Origin: Chrysogorgia sp. JL179-B06
Taxonomy: Eukaryota; Cnidaria; Anthozoa; Scleralcyonacea; Chrysogorgiidae
Direction of reading: 5' to 3'
DNA: 64,000 nucleotides
Assembly: GCA_035772405.1 (NCBI GenBank)
Contig: JAYKKM010000051.1
Location: forward strand, 481,501 to 545,500
Made by a program: the position numbers and the translations under genes. The first letter of the stretch is position 1. Every line of letters begins with the position of its first letter. This document shows positions 21,401 to 64,000 of the stretch, piece after piece. The notes under the pieces are model-generated. The model did no database searches. It was given only the letters and a program-made list of their open reading frames with translations, and was not told the DNA's origin.

Positions 21401-21865
21401 AATATATAGGTTAGTTATTTATATATAGGTTACCTTGCATATTAAATGACCTACTAATTCGCTCTAAAACTACATGTAGAAGAGTAAATTTTTGTTAATA
21501 ACGACGATTATCATCTATATCATGAATAAAGTAAGTAAGTAATAACCAGCGTAGTTACCTCGGTTTCGGTAACTAAGCTATAGCTACTTATTAGTCTTGT
21601 ATGATAACTCTTAATGAATATTTGTAATTTGTTTATTGGTTTGATCTAGGTCAAAGATCATGATTATTAAGCCTGGCTGCCAGTCATTGTATCCACAAAT
21701 TGTGCTGTATAATAGAATATTCAAGACAGGAAGTACTACCATGTCACAATATTTTAAAACTTGCAGCGAAACACTGGATTTTAAGTTCAAAACAGGTAAC
21801 GACATGATTGTATAGCAAATTGAATTGCAAACGTGTTAGATGTAGTCAAACTGCGCACTAATAAT

Positions 21866-21925
<60 letters not shown>

Positions 21926-24474
21926 CATTAAATTAGGTGGAAGCTATTCTGCCTGGTTTCCAAGCCATTTCACCAAGTTTTAGCGATGTCTGCAATGACG
22001 TCATCATTTTATCCCCCACTTCTCCAGTTCTGGCGACGCCACTGAATGAGAGTCCCTTCTCCTCCAGCTTAGCCATCTCTGTCCGTTGCCATGTTTTTTT
22101 CTTGCCTCTTGTGCCTACAACTCGTCCCCATAGAAATATCTCGTTACAGTTATATCGTGTAGGGTTATGTTGGATTAGTTCTATATCAGAATTGTGAAAG
22201 GCTGGACATGCACATATAATCTTCAGTAAAAGAAACTATACACAACTGACTATATTTATTGCATTGATTCACAATTATAACTTCCAAAAAGTTTCCAGGA
22301 TCATTATTAACTGTTTTGAAGTCTATTTTGAATACCATGTTTACCTCTCCGTATAGGTTTAAGTCGTGCCGAATTAAGACGTGAAATTAAATCATTTGGT
22401 CTGTGCATGCGAAAAAACCGAAGGCAAATACTTTACTGTACAGACCAAGCAAACGAGGTTAATAAGACATTTATTATATGGCTTTTGGTTCATTTTGTTT
22501 TCTGTTTTTAACGCTACCTCTGAGCTTGTTGATTTCGGTTCATGTTTACACGCGTTACTGGTCGTTAGCCAGGCATTCATTTTCTTTACTTATAGATAAA
22601 CAGCTTTCAAGAAAAGCAGCACTAATGTTCCAGGACGTGTTATTGTTCGAACTTTTTCAACGAACATACTTAAATCCTCTTTTATTTTCATCTAAATCAA
22701 CTCAGAAATTTTCCCGCCAAAACTTACCGGTCCGGAAAAAGGCGTATTGCCCTCTCACAGCGCCGGGAGGGAATACGCTTTTTTCCGGACCTCTCACGAA
22801 CCAATCAGCGTGCGCCATCTTTATTAGCCATATAATAAGAACTCATACTCAACTCAGCGCCGCAGTTTTCCATTTCATAAACGTGCTTGATATATTAATT
22901 AAGTGAGGGGTTGCGCGTGATAGTTCGGGATGGGGAGCCGCTGAGTGATATAAATATATTGTCCCCGCGACAACATACAACGGGATTTGTGGGGAGCGGA
23001 GATAAGACCCTGTGTACGCGAGGTTGGATTTGTCCCACGATTTGTCGCCCTCGTGTGTCGCAACCTTAATACCAGAGTAGGCACTGTCGAGTTTCGTTTC
23101 ACCCAGGGTATTTTCAAAACAAGATTCCGAGGTTGATCGGGTCATTGTTTAAGATGGCAAATACCGTTTACTAAAGGGAGGCCTCGCGCCTCGTTGACTA
23201 CTGTATGAACTTATATATACGACTAAATGAATTAACGTTGTCCTCGACAAAGCTAAAAGGCCAAAGCTAAAAGGTCAAAGCAAAGCGCGAAACGTACGAT
23301 TTCCTTCAAACTTTTAGCTCTTGGCATTTCAATTTTCAAGGGAGAATTTCGACACAACTAAATTAAAACTTGTCGATATTATCGTACTTTTCGCGCTTGG
23401 CTTTGACCTTTTAGCTTTGTCGAAAACAACGTTAATTCATTTAGATGTATACGACTCGAGCTCATGGTATAATTGTTAGACATTAAAAACGTCATTAATA
23501 ATTCATGATGAAAACACAAAAGAAAATCATGACTGTCTTTATATGTGATAAAGATTCGTCCTGATTTACATAAACTTTTTCGTCGATTTTCTCTGCGAAA
23601 ATGGCTTGAATCACTGAAATAGTTGCCTATCTCCTCGTGTTTAAACCTAATAAAACACTGATGCTAGTGTTTTAAACAATACTTAGAGTTGAATTTTGGG
23701 TATATACATAGTGTCTGCAACATTTGTAAATACCCCCTGAATTTTTTGTCTGGTTCATTTGATTCCTTTTTATTTTCAGATCTAACAGAGGAATGGTCAA
23801 GCGAAAGCATATCACACCCAATTATATCACGCATTCAGAAGCATGCCAAGTATCGCAAACAAAGAAACAAAAGTCACCAAAAAAGAACTAAGGGTCTTTT
23901 CATCGTTGCTCATTTCTATTTTCGACGCGATCTTCACGTACCCATAAATTACACGTATATCAACTTATTACGTGAGCCAGTGGAACGTTATATTTCGAAT
24001 TATTATTATGCACGGAGTCCTCTTCGTTGGGCCAAAAAGTTAAAAAAGCTAAAACAGTTGGGTCATTTTAATGAAACTCTCGAAGAATGCCTGGATAAGC
24101 AGCACGAAGGATGTGAGTGGGATCACATGACTAGATTTTTCTGCGGACCCAAGACGTTCTGCAAAAATGGGAGTAGTAAGGCATTGGAACTAGCCAAATA
24201 CAACATGGAACATTATTATGCGAGTGTTGGGGTCTTAGAAAATGTGGAGGAGTTTATCCAGGTATTAGAAAAGCGCCTTCCAGGGTTTGTACTTAAAAGT
24301 CCTGGGCCTTTAGAAAAGAAGTTTGTAACAAGGGGCGTGAAGAAGAGGCCTATTACTGATATTGTTATGAAGAAAATCATCAACGCTAACATAGCTGATA
24401 TAGAATTATATAAGTTTGCTAAAAGATTATTTAAAGAACAAGCAAAAGAATGTGGTATTAAAATAAAGAAGTGA
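15235..24474 (+). CDS. Uronyl 2-O-sulfotransferase-like gene (HS2ST/UST family), at least four exons
   Basis: Exons 15235-15419, 18826-19183, 21650-21795 and 23780-24474 join with matching phases (2/1, 1/2, 2/1, 1/2) at AG/GT borders and give about 461 residues. Order: a short basic cytoplasmic end, one signal-anchor helix (LVLLIKRHILLVFLLSLLTI), a Ser/Asn/Lys-rich stem, the 5'-PAPS loop YNRIFKTGSTT, a histidine in LFIVAHFYF at the catalytic position, and the 3'-phosphate motif YINLLREPVERYISNYYYAR. A conserved C-terminal half follows (ECLDKQHEGCEWDHMTRFFC, ALELAKYNMEHYYASVGVLE). Enzymes of this family transfer sulfate from PAPS to the 2-O of uronic acid in heparan or dermatan sulfate in the Golgi lumen. 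Whether this copy prefers heparan or dermatan cannot be told. The first exon is missing: exon 15235 has no in-frame ATG, but its first base G could complete an AT|G start split by an intron. Confidence 0.85.
15587..15680. mobile_element. hAT-like terminal fragment
   Basis: CAGAGCCGTCGGAAGC at about 15590 resembles the ends of the hAT element at 14421, followed by the GGGGGATTATGGGGG motif often seen inside such copies. No matching right end was found, so it is a truncated copy in the first intron of the sulfotransferase gene. Confidence 0.5.
16138..16950 (+). mobile_element. Truncated hAT transposon with transposase remnant
   Basis: The element is 16146-16942 (797 bp). Left CCGTGGCGTAACG and right (reverse complement) CAGTGGCGTAACG. 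The 8-bp duplication GGCAAGAA occurs at 16138-16145 and 16943-16950. It lies in an intron of the sulfotransferase gene. Confidence 0.88.
16340..16585 (+). pseudogene. hAT transposase C-terminal dimerisation domain, decayed
   Basis: Reads CGIAAERSFSKLKLIKT, a stop, YLRSTMTQE, and after a one-base deletion LDDLAILSIENAEAKSIDKK and RLINSFASL. The ERSFSKLKLIK..YLRSTM.QERL..LA.LSIE pattern is the dimerisation motif at the end of hAT transposases (ZMYM6/repressor-like subgroup). At least one stop and one frameshift kill it. The DDE core and BED zinc finger have been deleted. Confidence 0.8.
17116..17445. repeat. MITE-like fragments, mixed
   Basis: TTTTAAAGTGCCCCTGCGAC at 17116 matches the terminal consensus of the TTAA MITEs seen at 46150 and 59017. 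GACTGGATCGAGCAACTATT at 17413 matches the terminal repeat of the MITE at 24648-25122. Neither has its partner end here. The small frames in this region are not supported as genes. Confidence 0.5.
18066..18756. mobile_element. MITE with 30-bp terminal inverted repeats
   Basis: GAGTGTCCAGCTAATGCTTT at about 18079, followed by GCGCGCTTGTG, is repeated inverted at about 18712-18748. Roughly 670 bp, no coding sequence. It ends about 70 bp before exon 2 of the sulfotransferase gene. Confidence 0.75.
18826..19183 (+). CDS. Sulfotransferase-like gene, stem exon
   Basis: Acceptor TACTTTCTAG at 18825; donor AACAACAG|GTAAGA. The 358-nt exon reads VKYPWDYFFQMKEKNKKSFL, then a Ser/Asn/Thr-rich stretch with many N-x-S/T sites (INSSIIM, FDNSTI, IHNSTIN). 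This is typical of the flexible Golgi-lumen stem of a type II enzyme. The phase-2 end AG plus the next exon's G gives an Arg codon. Confidence 0.75.
19365..19865. mobile_element. Foldback MITE with about 190-bp arms
   Basis: The left arm (AACAAAAATTAAGTTTGTCT through GAGAATTTTCACTCATTAAA) is inverted at 19675-19858. The right end is GACATTGGCAAC.. reverse complement with TTAA at 19862-19865; the left end is disrupted by about 25 bp. Each arm carries TGACGTCA. It lies in the sulfotransferase intron. Confidence 0.85.
20064..20479. repeat. 32-bp minisatellite, about 13 copies
   Basis: The unit AACATCACACAACAACATGT plus TCTTCCCTAGAG repeats every 32 bp with few differences. Each unit contains ATGTTCT..AGAACAT, a 7-bp inverted repeat able to form a small hairpin. 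Confidence 0.93.
20904..21146. mobile_element. MITE with telomere-like core
   Basis: Left end GTGGGACCTTTTCCGAAG; right end as reverse complement GTGGAACCTTTTCCGAAG, followed by GATGGCGCCCAGT against GTTGGCGCTCAGT. The middle (20945-21070) is a run of GGTTAGGGTTA-type degenerate repeats. No clear target duplication. Confidence 0.8.
21360..21440. repeat. Short tandem repeat of TTAATATATAGGTTAGTTAT
   Basis: About three imperfect units of TATATAGGTTAGTTATTTA. No function suggested. Confidence 0.7.
21650..21795 (+). CDS. Sulfotransferase-like gene, PAPS-binding exon
   Basis: Acceptor TTTGATCTAG at 21649; donor AAACAG|GTAACG. The 146-nt exon reads SKIMIIKPGCQSLYPQIVLY, NRIFKTGSTTMSQYFKTCSE, TLDFKFKT. 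The loop FKTGSTT after YNRI is the 5'-phosphosulfate-binding loop of HS2ST/UST-type enzymes. The lysine and serine/threonines are the PAPS contacts. The exon is too short and too spliced to appear as a long ORF, but both splice phases fit. Confidence 0.88.
21861..21924. repeat. (AAT)n microsatellite
   Basis: About 20 ATA/TAA triplets just after the PAPS-binding exon. Between 21925 and 22720 nothing coding is supported. Confidence 0.95.
22729..22791. repeat. GC-rich hairpin
   Basis: GGTCCGGAAAAAGGCGTATT, then GCCCTC, is repeated inverted with small slips and an 11-nt centre. Probably a short palindromic element. Confidence 0.7.
23225..23442. mobile_element. MITE with 36-bp terminal inverted repeats
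   Basis: AAATGAATTAACGTTGTCCT, then CGACAAAGCTAAAAGG, is inverted at 23408-23442. TATACGACT is present just outside both ends and may be a target duplication. It lies in the last sulfotransferase intron. Confidence 0.8.
23780..24474 (+). CDS. Sulfotransferase-like gene, terminal exon
   Basis: Acceptor TTTTTATTTTCAG at 23779; stop TGA 24472-24474. It starts with the two bases that complete an Asp codon and reads 230 further residues to KECGIKIKK. It contains the catalytic-region histidine (FIVAHFYFRRD), the 3'-phosphate loop LLREPVERYISNYY, conserved cysteines (ECLDKQHEGCEW, FFCGPKTFC), and the helical C-terminus of the HS2ST/UST family. The open frame extends upstream to an ATG at 23689, but those codons are intron sequence. 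Confidence 0.9.
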
Positions 24475-24647
24475 AGCGTTGCTTGGGTCTATGCTTGGAT
24501 GTTGTTGCAAGCAGTAGGATAAATTGCACGAAGATGTTGTCAGAAATTTCAATTCGTATACAAAGAACACTTCGGGAGGTTAACACCCGAAATAGTTTGT
24601 ACTGCAATTTCTGATATTTTTCCAGTGACGGATATTTACTAATCAAT

Positions 24648-25122
24648 CAATAAAGACTGGATCGAGCAACTATTGTTCAGAAAAAGAAGCCGGAAGTAGC
24701 TCGTGGCAACCATCTTTTGGGACCACATTATACTAAAACTTAGTATAGACAGACTATCTATCTCTGATCTATTAAGATGTTAAAATGAATCAGTTGTCCA
24801 TAATATAGAACACAAACTATGGCTCCACAACAGTAACTATGAAGCCGAAATTAGCGCGTGGTCACTCCAATATGGCCGCCAAGCGCTAATCCCGACTTCA
24901 TTATTATTGTAATGGAGCCGTGGTTTGTGTTCTAAATTACGGGAAAACCTTCGACAACTGATTCATTTTAGCATCTTAAAAGACCAGATACAGATGGTCT
25001 CTGTCACCTACAATAAAACTATATATAGCGTGGTTCATTCAAGATGGCAGCCGCGAAATATGCTTGGCTTCATTTTTTTGCAACATCTAAACAATAGTTG
25101 CTCGATCCAGTCTTTATTTAGA
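24648..25122. mobile_element. MITE ending in AAAGACTGGATCGAGCAACT
   Basis: AATAAAGACTGGATCGAGCA, then ACTATTGTT, is repeated inverted at 25092-25121. The interior holds a second inverted pair (GAAGCCGAAATTAGCGCG with CGCTAATCCCGACTTC at about 24841-24900). The left end supplies AATAAA about 175 bp after the sulfotransferase stop, a possible polyadenylation signal donated by the element. Confidence 0.8.
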
Positions 25123-25965
25123 GATCAGTGCAAATTCAATAACAAAGTGCGCATATGACGTCAATATTCGTGTTTGTCTGAGTATATAATTTATTTTTGC
25201 ATTCCCAACAATACAAAATGCATGCTCTTTAGAATAAAATTGGGACCAGCTCTGACTGGGGTAAGTGGTTAATTCCAAGGATAGGAGTGGCGCCATAGTC
25301 AATCGAGATATGGTCTGGAAACTCAGCTAAAGTCTTTATGCAATTTTGTGCACGGTGCACGGTCACTGAACCTATTGTATTTTAGTATAATGAAGCAATT
25401 ATCCAATATAATCGTTTGGGTTTAATCGCTCAACCGTGTTGTTTAGATATTAATAAACCTAAAACAAAGGATGTGCACGGTATAAGGTACGATTCAACAT
25501 CAAAACGTAGCTCATTATAGTCGCTTTGAAGTTTGCCGAGTTTCCTGAGACCATATCTCGATTGACTATGATGAGCCTTAAATATTCTACGTTTTAAAAA
25601 TATTATTTTTTCCATGTTTCAGTACAAGAAACACTCGTCAAAGTTTAGGAAACTCGAAATAGTAAATGTTTTTTATTATTCGTTAGCACACGGAATCCTA
25701 GGCATTCCTGCAATTTGATTGGCTGCCTGAGCGGGCGTTTTTTTGCGATATCTGACCACGATCACGGAATCTTAAATTCTGAAATTTTTATCGTAATTTT
25801 GCTTTATTTTTAACTGGAAAATGGAAAACTAACACATAATTTGATTCAATTAAGATGAATAATTTTATTATTAAAAAAAAACTAAATTATTCTGGTTTGT
25901 TATCTTTCCTTATTCAAATAATGCAGTTATACTGAACCCAAGTAACTCAAGTCTTTTTCCTTATT

Positions 25966-26080
25966 ATTATTTACCGTTTTGGTCGGTCTCACAAACGACC
26001 CTCGGCCTATGGCCTCGGGTAGTTTTAGAAACCTCAAGTAAATATTTTTCTGTACGGACTTCCTATCCGGTAAATAACAT
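25966..26080. repeat. Palindromic element, TTATTTACCG family
   Basis: TTATTTACCGTTTTGGTCGG at the left and CCGGTAAATAAC at the right, with an inner palindrome CCCTCGGCCTATGGCCTCGGG. Related copies lie at 31612-31705 and 53656-53812. Confidence 0.65.
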
Positions 26081-26179
26081 ACTAGTTCAAATTTTAGTCG
26101 GTTTTCTTTGTTCTTTATTATATATCCCTAAAGCTTGGGGGGATTTGAACAGTCTCCAGAGAAACGCATTGTTGATGAA

Positions 26180-26495
26180 TTAAATTCAATAGATAATTAA
26201 AAATTAACGGAGTGTATATGTATACAACCCAGGGCTGTACACTGTAAAAACAGATTGGTTAAAACAACCAATTTCTTCGGTTGTCTCAGACTCATCAATT
26301 GACCATTTGTTTATGGGTTGAAACAACCAAATGTATTGGTTGAAACAACCAAACTAATGGTTATTTTAACCAAATTGGTTAAATTTAAATAGTCTATGAG
26401 ACAACCTATCAAATTGGTTGTTTCAACCAATCTGTTTTTACAGTGTATCCATATACATCCCGTGAGTTTTTAATTATCTATTCAATTCAATTGCT
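26180..26495. mobile_element. Nested MITE with CACTGTAAAAA ends
   Basis: The inner element, about 26233-26450, has ends TACACTGTAAAAACAGATTG (right end as reverse complement identical) and repeated GGTTGAAACAACCAA inside. The outer inverted repeats, AATTCAATAGATAATTAAAA and its partner at about 26470-26495, suggest it sits inside another palindromic element. Confidence 0.75.
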
Positions 26496-27142
26496 CAGCC
26501 TTGACCTGCTCACTTCTTTAAATGTCTACCTACAAAAACTTTTCCCCTAGAGAAAACGTTGACCTTTTAAAATTTGAACTAAATCAGTTAGATACCTCGA
26601 ACGTCGGCTCTTAGCCACATGCATACATCATGTATCTGGCTAAGAGCCTCCGTTCTCAGTATCTAACTCTCGTTTTCTTACAGGGAGGTCTGATAGATTA
26701 TATCCTATTTGTTTTCTAAAGCACCTTTTCATGGGTTTCTTATTAAATCAGCATTGCCTGCAGTCTTACATATAAAAGCTTCAGACATGCGCGTTTCACT
26801 ACAGTGTTCCTTTAAATCATCATTATTTATCCATACGACGCACAGCATTTATAACTCGTCATATTACATTTATAATTATGCACATTACTTTATGCACATT
26901 ATCTAAGTTCAGCAATATGGATGAAAATGTTGCAGACATCATTCACGAATCGCTAAGCTTGGCTTGTAACGTAGCTTAGACGGCAACCTCAATGTCTTAA
27001 AACCCAGTTTAGCGACGGTGTTCTTATATTACTTATGTCTAGTACCAAACAAGCTTATTGAAATTGTTTGAGAAAAAAGAAAAGGACACATTAATTAAAA
27101 TGAACTACCATGCCCATATAGTATGATCACATTTCCAAGATC

Positions 27143-62740
<35,598 letters not shown>

Positions 62741-64000
62741 AACAAGATCTTTCCAAAACCAAATTAATAAACCTTTTATTTCTTTCAGTTGGATGTATGG
62801 TTTAACACCACTGTATACCCTTGTTTAATCGTTGTACGACGTCGCTTGGTATTTTTGTCCAAATATTGAATTTCGAAACTCGATGTTATGTCAAATGCCG
62901 TTCACGCTCCTTTGGTTACAGGTTGATGGATATTAAGCTCGGGTATATAGCTCTTAATCGTTGCTATGAGACTAGTGAAGGGACGTTTAAGGGTTATAAT
63001 CTAATTAAAAAAACAACCGTTTCGTGACTTAAATAGACCAACAAGCCACGTTATTCTTGGTCGATATATCATTATTTTACGGTAATCTCATGAAATTTTA
63101 ACTCGCATAGAATTAGGTTTTCAATGATTCACAAAAACAATATCCTGATACGGCGTGTTATTCAACATCCACCTGTAACTTTTTATGAATAATTAGCAAA
63201 ATATTGGATAATTAACGGTATCCGTTACATACGGGAAAGAACGCAGACTGAATGACTGATACACAATCTCTTGAAGGAGTTTGTCTCGGAAGGAAATACT
63301 TTGTAAAGAAGCTGAAGAGCAAGATTCCTTATATGATGTGATATTGGCAAATGACAATACATTGTATACATATAGAACTAGAACAATTGAGTTGTTGGCA
63401 GCAGGCGAATAATAGGTTTTAACGCACTTATTGTGACGCTGACATAATATCTGTGAACTCCTTGAGTGGACCAAGTGCTTTATCGACACACTGCAAGACC
63501 CCAAGTCTTGCCACTATTGGATTTGGACCAAATGGGAAGTATCCGTGTCGTTGCCAAGAACTCGTCGAAATGCCTTCTTGTTGCGCAGCATCCTGCTGAT
63601 CATGTGTTCATGCTTGATTCCCCAAGGAGTTGAGCACATATCTAAAAACATTGTCCATGCGATACGTATACAACCAAGATTGTTTTATAAACAAACAGTA
63701 ACAAAATTTTGGTCAACTTAATAGTTAATACACTTTCCAATTTACATATAGTTAATATACTAAAAAATATTATTAAGCGGTGGTAAGATCTCTCTGTCTC
63801 TAATTCAAGCTTGTTCCAAAAGCTGCCACGATTTTCTTCCATACATCCAATTATGCACGCGATGTCGCTTGCGTTGTTTTTTAAGCCTAACGAGTGACAT
63901 AACCATAAACAACGAAAACAAAGCATGACTTTTCCTCTGGGACGCGTACGAAGACAAAACAACGAGAATTTAATTGCTTTGTTTCCTCTTTTGTTTTGCT
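62741..64000. other. Upstream of the AMT gene
   Basis: Probable 5' UTR and promoter side of the AMT gene on the minus strand. No TATA box is convincing, and the open frames (62821-63027, 63193-63504, 63642-63962) show no recognised domain. Confidence 0.4.

Noticed and set aside
23689..23779. Start of the sulfotransferase at the ATG at 23689
   Set aside because: The 30 codons before 23780 are unlike the family, and a good acceptor with matching phase joins the upstream PAPS-loop exon.
63193..63962. Minus-strand ORFs upstream of AMT
   Set aside because: No recognisable domain, no splice or start support; they look like chance open frames.

Overview
This is animal (metazoan) nuclear DNA, AT-rich and packed with transposable elements. 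Intron-rich genes with GT..AG borders, TTAGGG-type degenerate repeats, Penelope-like elements with GIY-YIG domains, a Ginger-type DNA transposon, CR1-like LINEs, a BEL/Pao fragment and an AMT-type (not only Rh-type) ammonium transporter together suggest a marine invertebrate, most likely a cnidarian. This is an inference; no species can be named. There is no sign of bacterial or viral genome organisation, CRISPR arrays or operons.

Two host genes can be rebuilt exon by exon, with every splice phase matching. (1) A complete ammonium transporter (AMT family, 484 aa) lies on the minus strand from 62740 down to 27143. It has nine coding exons and introns of up to 16.5 kb. Exon 8 has two in-frame acceptors 9 nt apart, and choosing the second would remove exactly the pore histidine. 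(2) A 2-O-sulfotransferase of the HS2ST/UST type lies on the plus strand (15235-24474) in at least four exons: a type II membrane anchor, a low-complexity stem, a separate exon with the 5'-PAPS loop, and a last exon with the 3'-phosphate motif. Its initiating exon is not identified.

Layout. 1-2.9 kb: a gag remnant and a broken protein-kinase fragment between two inverted arrays of a 16-17 bp repeat. 2.9-4.5 kb: LTR, primer-binding site and gag of a BEL/Pao element. 4.5-7.5 kb: Penelope-like elements, one with inverted terminal copies, a hammerhead-like motif and a nested MITE. 7.5-9.9 kb: tRNA-derived SINEs with a 1,835-bp internally deleted Ginger-like transposon inserted (TIRs, CCGG target duplication, integrase zinc finger, PHD finger). 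10.6-13.9 kb: 230-bp satellite (12.4 copies) between TA microsatellites, and a palindrome. 14.4-24.5 kb: two short hAT elements, several MITEs, a 32-bp minisatellite and the sulfotransferase. 24.6-27 kb: MITEs. 27.1-62.7 kb: the AMT gene, whose introns carry a LINE with a single frameshift (28.3-31.0 kb), a folded repeat cluster between 77-bp identical direct repeats (31.9-34.4 kb), a 3.4-kb hAT-like element with exon-like frames (36.8-40.2 kb), TTAA-type MITEs, an intact LINE ORF (50.25-53.2 kb) and a second Penelope-like element with a split inverted terminal copy (53.8-59.0 kb). 62.8-64 kb: no recognisable gene.

The host genes are unrelated in function (ammonium transport, and glycosaminoglycan sulfation in the Golgi). 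Everything else is mobile or repetitive DNA, often nested, so the relative age of insertions can be read directly. All calls come from reading and translating by eye; no alignments were run.
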